From Paramecium sonneborni (taxonomy: Eukaryota; Ciliophora; Oligohymenophorea; Peniculida; Parameciidae), in contig CAJJDN010000030.1 in the NCBI GenBank assembly GCA_905182985.1, positions 30,682-94,681 on the forward strand: a DNA stretch of 64,000 nt, read 5' to 3'. A program made the translations under genes and the position numbers. Numbering within the stretch: position 1 is the stretch's first letter; each line of letters begins with the position of its first letter. Below, piece by piece: positions 13,207-24,623 of the stretch. The notes beneath the pieces were generated by a model, which saw only the letters and a program-made list of their open reading frames with translations, ran no database searches and was not told where the DNA came from.

Positions 13207-13873
13207 TCATTTATTAAAAAATACAACCATTAAAATGATGCCATAAAATATCAAAGATGGTAAAAAAGTCATAAAAAATTTTCCAAAACTATTAAAATAA
13301 GATAAAAAATACCTAACATATTATCCACTTAAAATTAGCATTAACCATATATGAATCATAGTGTATGATTATTTTCCATTATATTTCATATTATTCAAAG
13401 CCTTAGCAACATGACTATGACAATTATTTGTAAACAAATTATGCTAATTTATTTGGATATGATTACCATCTATTATCCAAATTCATCATCAGCTTTTAAA
13501 ACTGCATCATCCCATATTTAATTTGAAACTTCAAAATTTTTATTTAATTTCACATATTTTAATGGTTTTCCGAATGTAAAATTATCTATTGCAATATAAT
13601 AAGGTCCTCCAAAGTCATGAATAGTTCCTTCAGATGTACAAATCCCAGTATGTCCAATACAAGGAATAAGCCATGTTAAAACTGGTATACTAGTCCAAAC
13701 TATACAAAATGGATATCTAATATTAAAAATTCTTATTTATACTTTTAATTTTCAACACTGATTTAATCAACTTATTCTATTTCCATGTTTTCTTTTTCAT
13801 TTTCTTGCTCTTAGTTTTCTTCCTAAACTGCCAATTTATGTTTTTAGGCTGATTTAGTTGATATTTGACCCAT
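13207..13873 (-). CDS. TMEM222 (DUF778) family membrane protein
   Basis: 205 residues, two introns (13717-13742 and 13444-13466). The family signature is intact: YPFCIVWTSIPVLTWLIP, CIGHTGICTSEGTIHDFGGP, a central DNFTFGKP, and the NNCHSHVAKALN motif with Asn-Cys-His-Ser-His. C-terminal hydrophobic segments (WLMLILSGQY, FGKFFMTFLPSLIFYGI) are membrane spans. The plant homologue RTH regulates ethylene receptor signalling; the function here is unknown. The conserved Cys/His residues have led to suggestions of a hydrolase-like fold. The N-terminal 45 residues are acidic and variable. Confidence 0.88.
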
Positions 13874-13928
13874 AATTTTTATTATTAAATATATAATGTT
13901 AAATGAATTATGTTTCTTCTATTTATAT

Positions 13929-14703
13929 TCATTCAACCTATTTTTTTGTTCGTTTTACTGTTGTTGTAGTTATTGTAGATTAAGAAGATTCATCTTAGTT
14001 TGGTTATTTGTTTTTCAAGATTTCTGATTCATGTTCAAGTTCAATTAACTTTTGCTTAGTCTCATCAAATGTTTTGTTCAGATTAAGATATCTATTTTTC
14101 CAAGTATTTATTTCATCCTGTAATCCTATTATAGTTACTGATTATGACTATTTTTCTTTAGCTTCTTCAATCTTTTACTTTAATTGTCTAAATTTTAATT
14201 GAATATTACTCAATTTTATTGTCTCTTTATTAATTTAGAGTGATTTCTTTTTCATATTTAGCTTTCCATTAATTGATTATTTTATCTTTATTTGATAGAT
14301 CTTAACTGATATCTAAACTTTTTGCTAATTATTGATCTTTTCTTTATTTTTCATCTATTAATTGTTAATAGGATCGATCTAATAATTTTTAATGTTCGGT
14401 TATTAATATATTCAATTATTACATAGTAGCCAATTATCCTTAAAGTTGTTTTTAGTTGTTTCGTGCTGTTTCTGCCATTTTGCTACAGCAATGTCCATCA
14501 AATTCATTCTATCCTGTAAGTATATTATAAGCAGATTTTCCATAAAGTAAATTTTGTTCAGAATTAGTTTTATCATTCCCTTATTCTTACCAATTTAAAT
14601 AGCTTGAATTTTCTTATTGAGGACAAAATGTCTTAGTTGGCTCATAAGGAATCTTTGGTTTATTTGGACAAATTGAATTAGAACTAATTTCATTAGAGTC
14701 CAT
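13929..14703 (-). CDS. Coiled-coil protein
   Basis: 250 residues with one 22-nt intron at 14188-14209. I chose the ATG at 14703 (MDSNEISS) because upstream sequence in the same frame looks like leader, although an ATG at 14799 is also open. From about residue 75 to 235 it is a continuous coiled coil (LLDRSYQQLIDEKQRKDQQL and LQDEINTWKNRYLNLNKTF). The tail is short, Thr-rich and basic (TITTTTVKRTKKQVE). No known family. Confidence 0.7.
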
Positions 14704-14916
14704 TCTATTCAATAAATTAGAAATTAAATTGTATTTAATAAGAATACTTATTTTACTAAAGTAAATTTGCCATAATTTTAAACTATCTTTAAAATTCATT
14801 TCATTTTCAACAAAGAATTAATCTTCATAGAGTATTTAACAATTATGAATTATTTATATATTATTTTATGATTTCAATTAGAAAATTTAGATAATTTAAA
14901 TATTTATATATAAAAT

Positions 14917-15471
14917 TCAAGGTTTATGTAAACCTTTAGTACATCCATACAGGCAATCTCTACATCTATTACAACAGGTGAAATATTCATCTTGTCCACA
15001 TAATCTACAAGAAAAATATTTTAATTTTCCAGGATGGTAAGTACAACTAGCTTCATTTTAACCTTCTTTTTATGCAAATCCACATCTTATACATTTCCAC
15101 ATTATTGGAGATGATTCTATTTGTTTTGTGATTTTTTAAATTTCTTCCAAATAGTTCTCAAGATTATCAATATTATTTTTAATCCCACTTATTTTTTTAA
15201 GAACATCATTTTATATATTTTAAACATATTCTTTATCATCTAAATTTGATTTAAGTACTTTTAATTATTTCTCTTACTAAATATTTGATTTTTATAAATA
15301 ATCAATCGATCCTTTATAATCCTAAATTTAAACTTTGATTTCATCATGTTCTGAAGTCACTTTTGCTAAAGTTATATTGCAAGAGCTAATAATTCTATCA
15401 ACTTCTAATTCTGAGAGAAATGAATCATGAGATGTTTATAGTGATGATCTGTGTCTTGTTTTTAGTAGCAT
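14917..15471 (-). CDS. Coiled-coil protein with C-terminal CHORD-like zinc module
   Basis: 184 residues, no intron. The N-terminal two thirds form a coiled coil (residues about 45-120). The last 60 residues are cysteine/histidine-rich: CIRCG, then SCTYHPG, then CRLCG, CCNRCRDC and GCTKGLHKP at the end. The CTYHPG and GC.KG.H elements match the start and end of CHORD zinc domains (as in Rar1 and CHORDC1), but the middle W-CC part is replaced by CxxC pairs and the module is compact. CHORD proteins are HSP90 co-chaperones. Whether this module does the same is unproven. Confidence 0.7.
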
Positions 15472-15646
15472 TTATTTTATTTAAATTATAAAATATAAAT
15501 TGATGTTAAATCATTTTATTCTCAAATTAGATAAAATTCTAGTTTATTTAATTAATATTGTTACAACTTAAAAAAAGTAATTTTAAAAGTTCTTTGAAAT
15601 AAAAACTATGATTTGAAATAGATTTTAATATAACATTTTTGTATAA

Positions 15647-16867
15647 TCATCGGTTCTTGAATTGAGGGGAGCTATACATTTTAAGTGAATTTAGATGACC
15701 ATTTTAACCCACAGTAAGTGATTATATTAAGTTTAATTGATCTATAAAGTCTTCGCTATCGGAAACTGACTCTGCAATCATCATTTAATATGAATTTTCA
15801 ACATCGTCTCTTTCTATCATTTACGAATGACCTTCTTCATAATTTTATTCAATATTCTCTTAAACTTATGCTAATTACATTTTCGCTTATTAGAGACTAG
15901 TTTAAGTTTTTTAATTTTTTAATTATTGTTATTCTGGAGTATGATAAAGATCAATGTTTGTAATAGGAACTGATTTAAATGGAGAACTTTCAGTTTTTGG
16001 AGTTCGAGGCAATGATGATAATGTTTTTGAGGTTTTTTAATTATTAACTGAGTCTCTTTTGACAATGCTTTCATAAACATCTTCATTTGTTATTGTTCTT
16101 AATCCAACATCTGATAAATTCTTCTTTATTAAAGAAGTTTTTTATAAACCTACAGTAACAAATTCATTTATTTTATAAGGTTCATTTAAAGTTATTTTAA
16201 TAACTTCTATTGGTTTTCTCTATAGATCCTCAATATCAGTTATATACTTCTCTACTGTTTTATGATAACAATTCATTATTTCATTGAAAGGTTCTTAAGC
16301 AATTTATTTGATAATTCGATCTAAATTCTATTGAACATCATTTTTCATACCAATGCTTTCTTACTTTGAATTTTAAAGAGATTTTATAGTTTCTTCATAT
16401 GTAAAAGAAGTTTGTTTAAAATTTTGAGTTAATAATTGTATTAATTTGTCTTTCTCTTCTGAAAGTTATGAGGTGACCAATTAATGAAATCGAATAACTT
16501 TGTCTACCTATTATTCAAAATATTTTGTAATGTCTTATTTTTTCGTTAATAAACCAGATAGTGCTTTATCATATTAAGTAAGGTTTCTATTAACCAAATT
16601 TAGAAACTTATCAATTACTTCTCTTCGTTATCTTTCCTCAAATCCATTTATTTCTTCAACAACAAATCCTTTGCCTGCCATATTTATAGCACATTTAGAA
16701 CACAATGACACCGAAAGATCCTTTGCCATACAATATTTAGCATTTTTTTAAGGATGATTCATACAACACATATTCTTATTAGCTTTAGATTTATTTAATG
16801 AGTTTATATTTTCATTTCCTGCAATTGAATTATGAGGTGTGAATTTCATTGTTTTTGGTTAAAACAT
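15647..16867 (-). CDS. B-box-like zinc-finger coiled-coil protein
   Basis: 406 residues in one open frame, no intron. Residues about 30-60 hold a cysteine/histidine cluster (CCMNHPQKNAKYC... then LCSKCAI) spaced like a B-box zinc finger. A long helical coiled-coil region follows (about residues 75-235, e.g. KALSGLLTKKQDITKYFEQQ). The C-terminal half is Ser/Thr/Pro-rich with several SP/TP sites (LPRTPKTESSP) and is probably disordered. The arrangement recalls TRIM-type proteins without the RING. This family is common in ciliates; function unknown. Confidence 0.7.
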
Positions 16868-16929
16868 TTTTATAAATTTTTGAATTTTAAATTTTATTAT
16901 AAACGAATTAATTAATGCATAATCTAATT

Positions 16930-17406
16930 TCAAGGAATATGAAACTCTTAAGATAATTGATAAAGTTTGTTAATTATACACAAAATTTACTTATAATACT
17001 CTTCATTAAATTTTCTTAATAAATACATTTCTAATTTCTAATTATTGATTTCAATTTGGTTGAGTTCAGATTATAATTTAAATGAATTCTTTGTTGTATA
17101 GAATAATTGATCTTTTCTACCACTAAATAAAAATCTACTGAGAAGTTCTTTATGATTAAATGATCCAAATGTAATAGGAAAACTTAAATCAATTAATGTG
17201 TTGAAGTGAGATATATAGAAAAATAGTAGTTCTCCTTAAATTAATAATTTTTGTTAGTTTGCTTATAAATTGATAAATTGAATAGAAAATTGATCATTCT
17301 ATATTAAAAAGATAACTTTAAGTCATAAGAGCTAATGGGGTTGTTATATTAATTATTAATATAAGGTAATTTCTTTAGTAATGATATCAATAATTTTAAT
17401 TCAATA
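16930..17406 (-). pseudogene. Decayed minus-strand gene between divergent genes
   Basis: The minus strand reads as protein in two frames one base apart. The upstream part is ISLLKKLPYINNQYNNPISS; the main part includes LSFPITFGSFNHKELLSRF and ELNQIEINNQKLEMYLLRKF, ending at TGA 16930-16932. Joining them needs one extra A in the run near 17305. No start codon is found before the open frame runs into the 5' end of the next plus-strand gene. I read it as a truncated relic; family unknown. Confidence 0.45.
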
Positions 17407-17913
17407 ATGAGTGTGATTAATCCTCAATTTAAGCCTTCTAGATTTAGATTAGAAAGTCTGGGACCTTAATTAGCTTTTAATTAAACCTATAATCCAGTAT
17501 GAATAGTATATTTATGATAGAGATTTTGTTATATTGGAAGTGAAGACTATTTAAATGATATAATATAATTAGAATAACAGTAGTTGGAGGAACAAATGAT
17601 CGCTTTGGTCACTTAGTAATCTCTTGATATGGAAGAGAAAAGTCCATAGGTAACAACTTTAGCAGAGAAGCAATAAAATAATTATAAGAAGAAAGTATCA
17701 AAATTTATATCTCTTAATTAGAAAGTCTTTGACAGTGCTGATTATTTTATGTAGTAATAACAGAAAAAGGAATTAACAATAGAGTAGAAGTAAGAGGAGT
17801 TGTTGTTGACTAAATATGCTGCAGCAAATTTATAATTTAAGACCCCCTTGACAAAGAAATAAAAGAAAGTGTTTGACTCAGCAGACTACTTTCTATCACT
17901 ATACAAAAATTGA
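17407..17913 (+). CDS. Endosulfine/ARPP-19-like protein with two FDSADYF motifs
   Basis: 160 residues with one 24-nt intron at 17497-17520 that removes an in-frame TGA. The sequence KVFDSADYFMQQQQKKELT appears near residue 90 and KVFDSADYFLSLYKN ends the protein. FDS[GA]DY is the defining motif of endosulfine/Igo proteins; its serine, when phosphorylated by Greatwall, turns the protein into a PP2A-B55 inhibitor that drives mitosis. Having the motif twice is unusual. The stretch between is Gln/Lys-rich and the first copy is preceded by KKKVSKFISLNQ. The rest does not look like animal ENSA, so the assignment rests on the motifs. Confidence 0.7.
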
Positions 17914-18050
17914 AATAATTAAATCGTTTTAAAATATATATAAAATAAAATCGATTGTATTATTGAAATTATTCATTGTTATTGTAAACACTTAACATGG
18001 AACTTGCTTATTTATTATGATTTAGAACTCAATTTACATCAGAAGATATC

Positions 18051-18786
18051 ATGACTTCAATAGAAGATAAAATTACCTATTATAAGAATATTCAATAGAT
18101 TCAATTCATCATATAAAAACTTTAGATTAATCAAAACAAAGTAGAAGTAAGTTAAACGTCGGTTTCAAATGATTTTGCACTTCAATAAGAAATATATTAC
18201 AGCCAGTTAAATTAGATTGATAATAAACTAATTTATAAGGTGTTCATTTGACATTTAATCTATTGAAATTAACTACCTAAAATATAAACAACATTTTATT
18301 AATAGCAGTATAAAGAATAAGAATTAGATAGACAATGATATTTTTTTAAAAGACCAAATCCATTAAAATATAGAAAACACTGCTTAAAATCTCAACTAAT
18401 CAATTTTGCTGTAATAATAAATCGAATTAAAAAACTAATGAATAAAAGCAATATTTAAAGTAGAAAAATAGTATTTACCATAAAATGATTAGGAGTAAAC
18501 AAATTTGGATAGTAAAATATTTTTAAAATTATTTTAATCAGTATTCTTGATAGGAAATTTAAACACAAAATAAATATATGGACTGATTATTCGAAAATTG
18601 GTTTAATTAGAAGAGTCAAAGATATATATTTTAAAGTATTAGTAAAATTTCTTTTTTTCAATATATGGATTAGGCAACTTTAATAACACACAAAAATCTA
18701 AGAGGATAATAATTAAGATATAAAACTTAACTTCCCTTAAAATAATAAATTAAATCTACCATTTTGTAAAGGTAATATTTCTATGA
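18051..18786 (+). pseudogene. Broken gene with three clustered in-frame TGA codons
   Basis: Starting at ATG 18051, the frame gives MTSIEDKITYYKNIQQIQ and about 66 good codons. It then meets TGA at 18249, 18264 and 18336, and continues in the same frame with protein-like sequence (FFKRPNPLKYRKHCLKSQ). A clean 22-nt intron at 18471-18492 leads into a second exon (KIFLKLFQSVFLIGNLN, KQIYGLIIRKLVQLEESK) ending at 18784-18786. The surviving intron and composition show it was a gene. No domain is recognised. Confidence 0.45.
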
Positions 18787-19035
18787 AAAATTATTTATCT
18801 TATATACTTGCATTCTTTATTTCAACTAATTCTTCTAATATATATATATATAAATTTAACTTTAGTTCTTTCTATTTATTGATTTAATTTTTAAATCAGA
18901 GATAAAATATATTATACAATGGATAGACCATTCGAATTATATACATCTTCGCTCATCATGGTACATTTTTTATTAATATAAAAAATTCATAAACTATTTA
19001 TTTATTTTTGAATTATTATTATTTTAATTTTTTCT

Positions 19036-21298
19036 ATGAACTATTAGACTTTCAAACCTATCATCTTAAATGATACAACTAATAAATTACCTATTTAATA
19101 GAGATCTAATGTAAAATCTTGTTAGAAAAATTCTGATTTTAATAATAGTATCAATGAGAACAAAATATTTGATTAATAATTAGAAGTCATTAAACAATTA
19201 GATGAATAAAAATAGATTATTGAGGGATAAAATCAATTTATTTAGATCTTACGCAATTCTATCGAAAATAAATTACAAATCGAAGGATTTTAATAGGTTT
19301 TAGATTAAGTTTTGAATATGTCAAGAGAATAAAAAATTGATTTATTTGCTTTACTTTCATAACTTTATCAAGAGCTTTATATTTAAAATTAAAATATAAC
19401 TTAGATTGAAAATTTATAACAATTAGTTGATAATCTAAATCATTAAATCAATTGTTAAGCTAAATAATTAATGGAATTAAAAGTTGATAAATAATCATTA
19501 ATAGACTAATTAGATTCTTAAGCAAGTACTACTAAAGATGATGATACAATAATATTTAAAAATGCATAAATCCAAAAATTAGAATCTGATAATCTTCATT
19601 TGAAATCTTAACTCTAATAACATGAATAAAAAAATGAAAAATATTAATAAGATATGCATCTACTTGAAAAACGATTGAATAAAATTCACATAAATTTAAA
19701 AACAAAAGAATACAAAAAGGAAGAATTAATTAAAGAATTAGATAGTTTAAGATAAACATCTTATAGATGTTAATAAAAGGATGAAAAAAAGTAAGAGTTA
19801 AATATAGCCCTTAAAGATTAAGAAATAGATCTTTTAAATAACAAAATAAAAAAGTTTGAATAATAAATTAATGAAAAAAACTTAATTTTAGAGCAAAATT
19901 TTTAATAAATGGAAACATTAAAATTTTAACTCAAAGATCAGGAACAAAATTATTCATGTTAATTGGAAAATTATTAGTTCAAATAAAGTTAAATGGAAGA
20001 TGAGTGCCGTTAATTATGTTAATATAAAGAATAACTGTAATAAGAATTTTCAATTTCAGAATAATTCATTTAGCAAAGTAAGAAATTTTTTATAATTAAA
20101 AGTAACTTTGAAAGTTAATTAAATGTCTAATAGATAAGATTTAGATGTTTTAAATAATCTTTACTATTTAGAAGAATTGATATAAAATCTATTTTATGCT
20201 GAAGAAAAACTTAAATAATTAGATAATGAAAAATCCTAAATTATATTTGATTTGCAACATTAAGTTACAGACTCTCAATAAATTAATTAATAATTAACAT
20301 AAGAAATTTCTAACTAAACTAATTAATTATAATAATATTAGACTGATCTAAAATATTTAGAAAAATAAAAACGAATGCTTAAATAAGAATTAATTCACTT
20401 AAAATGTTTGGAAGAATAAAAGAGTAAAAATATTTAAGAATTATAAATTTAATATTCTAAGTATGATAAGAAATTATCGAGCCAACTTGAATTACAAATA
20501 GAAGTAGAAAAAGAGAATGTTTAATTGAAAGAATAATTAATAATTTTACAGTAATAACTTAATAACAATAAGAATTAATTATCAAATAAAAGTAGTATTG
20601 CTTCTAGCTAAGTTTCAATTATTGACTAAAAATCCAAAAATTTTGATTACATTGCTTTATTAAAAACTGTAAAAAATAATTTTTTATTGTAGTTTGAAAT
20701 AGTTAAAACTTTATTTTAGATGGAATGTTAAGAGTTAATTTAAGAAATGCTTATATTATAAAATAAATTAATTCGAACTGAAACAATTGATAGTGAACTG
20801 ATTCAGTAGGAAGTAAGATTATAACAAAAGTTATCTAATCAATAATAAAAATTTAAAGATAGTTAAAAGTAAATGAAGTAATTAATATCAGAAAACAAAG
20901 ATTTAAAATAAAAGGTTTAAACAAATAATTATTTTAGATGCTTAATAACTAAGTACAAAATTTAAATCAGAACTATACTTACAGAAATTAGTCGTTTGGT
21001 TAAGAAAAATGTTTTGCTCGATATCATAAATAATCAATATCAGTCCATAACAATACCAAACAGAGACCATAATGAACATATTTTACTAAATTTATAAATT
21101 AATTCTTATTTGAGATTCAAAAAAAGGAATATTCTATAATTTATAAGCTTAAGAATGATATATAATATAATAGACTATTTGTTCACAATCTTTTGTTTTA
21201 TAATAAATAAAATATACTAAGGATTAAAATGTAAAATAAAATTAACTTTATAAAAATTTAGAATCTGTCTAAATGAAAATAAAGTTATTTAAAGATGA
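19036..21298 (+). CDS. Long coiled-coil protein
   Basis: 745 residues with one 25-nt intron at 20078-20102. Almost the whole length (about residues 35-640) is heptad-repeat coiled coil rich in Leu, Gln, Glu and Lys (for example IQKLESDNLHLKSQLQQHEQ and LLNNKIKKFEQQINEKNLI). The last 60 codons are less helical and hydrophobic, so the true end could be earlier if an unseen intron exists. Resembles cytoskeletal or basal-body coiled coils in a general way only. Confidence 0.7.
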
Positions 21299-21369
21299 AT
21301 AATTTGATATTTAATTATTTATATAAGTTCAGTTTTAGAAATATAATTATAAATATAATTTATTTACAT

Positions 21370-22632
21370 ATGAGTAAAGCATATAAAGACATAAGAGCAA
21401 ATTTTGTATTTGATGTAGCACCAAAAAGTACACATTAATCAAATGATGAATAACCAGTGGTTATTAAATAATCAGACCCCATTAAAATTGATAATTAGTA
21501 ATAGAATGTACAGGAAATGATTTAATAAAAAACATAAAATTTTGATGAGGAGAAGTTGAAATCATATTAAAAAATGTTTGAAATGTGTTAGCAATTATAT
21601 AATGACAAAGCTTAATTAATAGATGTATAAAAGTATTTAATTAAAGACAATTGATTAATAGTAGAAATAAATATTAGAGTTAGAGAGACAAGTAAATGAA
21701 TATGAAAATTTGGAAGCAAATTATGAAAAGGAATAGCTATAATTAAAAGAGGAACAATTATAATATGTATAGGAGATTGAAACATTGACATGTCAGTTAT
21801 AGTTGGTGATGGAATAAAGATTGGATACTAATAAGATATAAAACAATTAAGATGAGATTTATGATGAATTGATGAATTTTATATATAAAGAGAATCTTTA
21901 AGAGTTGATAAACGAAATGGATAAAAGTAATAAAAAGATGATTGTATAGTTTTTAGTAGAATATGTAAATTGTTGTTTTGATGGTTTAGTTAATCAACTA
22001 ATATGTATAAAAAAAGAATCAGGAAGAAAAATATTAGAGTCATATATAGGATAATATATAAATAATTTATGATTTGTAAAGCAAAATATAAGATCTAACT
22101 TGTAATCCTTTTAGAATAACAACTCCAAAGAGTGTATTGAGTGAAACATTAAAACAGAGTAAGATGAGCAATAGTGCTAGTAATTTTCATAAGACTAACA
22201 ATAATCATAATACTGATAAAGATGAATTATAATCAAAGATTGGTATTTATGTAAATTTAATTAGCTTCTTTAAAGCGTTAAGGAAAATAAATAAATAAAA
22301 AATGGTAAGAATTTTGTGAAAATATTCTGAGAGAAAGAAATGATGTAATAAAATATCACAAAAAATAAATTGAATTAATAAATGAACATAATATTGAATT
22401 GAAGAAAACTATCTCTGAAATAGTATAATATTTGGGATAGAATTAATAAGATTTATGGATATAAATGTTAGATATTAAATAAAAAATACATTTGAAAGTG
22501 ATTGATTTAAGTAAAAGTGATGATATCAATAAATTATTGATAGAGGCAGAACTTAAATAATTATTTTTATTATAGGCATAAATAAGAAGTTAATTAAATC
22601 GTAATAGACCATTAAGAAAAGATTCATAATGA
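21370..22632 (+). CDS. Coiled-coil protein
   Basis: 394 residues with three introns: 21625-21646 (22 nt), 21956-21989 (34 nt) and 22243-22264 (22 nt). With these removed the frame is continuous. Coiled coil covers about residues 60-190 (ILELERQVNEYENLEANYEK) and 270-380 (YHKKQIELINEHNIELKK). A short Ser/Thr-rich linker (RITTPKSVLSETLKQ) lies between. No known domain. It ends 60 bp before Sec61 alpha on the same strand. Confidence 0.72.
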
Positions 22633-22691
22633 ATTATATGTTAAAGTGATAATTGTTGAGTAGTATACGTGTTAATTTATTATTTTAATTT

Positions 22692-24256
22692 ATGAGACTT
22701 CTTCATTTGTTAAGACCAGCACTTTCTATTATTCCTGAAGTATAAGAGCCAAGATTTCCTTAACCTTTAAAGGTCAAAGTGTTAATAACAGGAATTACTC
22801 TTTTTATATATTTGATTTGTTGTTAAATCCCATTATATGGTGTATATAGAACCTCAGGTATATTTCAATTAAATATTTGTAAGGATCTGATCCTTTCTAT
22901 TGGATGAGAGTAATATTGGCTTCAAATAAAGGTACATTGATGGAATTGGGTATTTCACCTATTGTAACATCTGGAATGATTTTACAATTTCTAAGTGGGG
23001 TAGGATTTATTGAAGTAAATCACTCTGTTAGAGAAGACAAAGTACTATTTAATGCAGCATAAAAATGTAATACTAATATATCAATTATTAGTATTATCCT
23101 TTATTATGGCAATTGCTGAAGGAATGGCTTACATATGGTCAGGTGCATATGGTGATATTAATTAAATTGGAGCAGGCAATGCTATTCTCATTTTATTATA
23201 ATTAACATTTGCTGGAGTTGTTGTGACCATGTTAGATGAAATGCTTTAAAAAGGATATGGTACAAATAAAAAATTTAAATCTTTTAGGTTTGGGATCAGG
23301 TATTTCATTATTTATTGCTACTAATGTAAGTGAAAATATTTTATGGAAATCATTTTCACCAATTACATTATCTACAGAAGCTGGAACTTAATTTGAAGGA
23401 GCTATTATTAATTTCTTCCATTTGATCTTCACAAAATAAAATACTCGTAATATTTATCAATTATTTGTAGTTTAAGCACTTTATTATGCATTCTTTAGAG
23501 AATCAGCTCCAAATCTTAATAATTTATTAGCTACCTTATTTGTGATCTCATTAGTCATTTATTTATAAGGTTTTAGAGTTGAAGTTCCATTAGCCAGTTA
23601 AAAAATTAGAGGATTAGTATCATCACATGGAATTAAATTATTTTACACTTCAAATATTCCTATGATTATTCAGAGTACTCTTGTTTAAAATGTTTATTTC
23701 TTATCATAATTACTTTATAGAAGATTTAAAACTAATTTCTTTGTTAAATTATTAGGTACATGGTAAGAGGCAGAATTTGGAGGTTAATCTGTACCTATTG
23801 GAGGTTTAGCTTATTATATGTCACCATTAAGAGATGTTAAAGATATTATTAATGATCCTATTCATGCTATTGTTTATGTTTTATTTGTTGTTTTTATGTG
23901 TGGATTCTTTGCTAAATTTTGGATTCAAATTTCAGGTGAAAGTGCAAAAGATGTTGCTAGAAAATTCAAAGATGAATAAGTATCTATTATATTTTTATTC
24001 TAGATTAAAATTAAAGGTTTAAGAGAAGAATCTATGGTTAAATATTTATCTGGTTATATTCCAGTTGCAGCTTTTTGTGGAGGAGTTTGTATAGGATTAT
24101 TGACTATTGTTGCTGATATTTTAGGAGCTATTGGATCAGGTAATATTTTTTATAATATTTTTCTAAGGAACTGGAATCTTGCTGGCCGTTACAATTATTT
24201 ATGGATATTTTGAAACTTTTCATAAGGAAAAATATGATAATCAATCCATATTTTGA
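22692..24256 (+). CDS. Sec61 alpha, protein-translocation channel subunit
   Basis: 477 residues, the usual family length. Five introns (22858-22883, 23067-23091, 23260-23287, 23980-24003, 24140-24167). Recognisable family blocks: [17 protein letters not shown] at the start, [18 protein letters not shown], the channel-lining [58 protein letters not shown] and the terminal [20 protein letters not shown]. It forms the ten-helix ER translocon pore with Sec61 beta and gamma. The 24-nt intron at 23980 has no TGA in frame, so unspliced message would add eight residues. The 3' half is repeated after an N gap. Confidence 0.97.
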
Positions 24257-24608
24257 TCAATGCCATTTTATCTATATATATGTATAATAATAAACACATA
24301 GTATTTTATTTTAATATCGCTATTTATATAATCATTTATTAATTAATAATTATACACAATTATTAGTCTTTATTATATATGATTCATTCACATTTATTTA
24401 TAGATTCTAAAATGTTCAAAAAATATATTTATGTTATAAATATGTCAAAAATTCAGATTTCTCGAATCAGTGTTATTTATACATGATTACTTACTGATTA
24501 ATTATTATTATATAAATAATAAATGCTTCTATGTAAATTTCATATCATTTGCATTTTATAATATGGATTTATTAATATTCCATTTTGTTTATTTCTATCA
24601 TTATTTTA
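23468..24608 (+). repeat. First copy of a 1,141-bp tandem duplicate
   Basis: Matches 24624-25764 base for base over nearly the whole length; I see about four single-base differences, all in the first ~130 bp. The two copies are separated only by an N run. Confidence 0.9.
24257..24608. other. 3' flank of Sec61 alpha up to assembly gap
   Basis: AT-rich noncoding sequence with TA-rich tracts; no gene seen. It ends at the N run and recurs downstream as part of the duplicate. Confidence 0.6.
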
Positions 24609-24623
24609 NNNNNNNNNNNNNNN
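24609..24623. other. Assembly gap (15 N)
   Basis: Fifteen N bases directly between the two copies of the duplicated segment. Confidence 0.99.

Noticed and set aside
18249..18338. TGA read as tryptophan
   Set aside because: Every confident gene in the window ends at TGA and uses TGG for conserved Trp (for example in Sec61, CDPK and eL37), so a general TGA=Trp code is not supported.
18600..19070. Very long open frame continuing past the broken gene at 18051
   Set aside because: With one stop codon and little G, frames of over 100 codons arise by chance; composition here is not protein-like beyond 18786.
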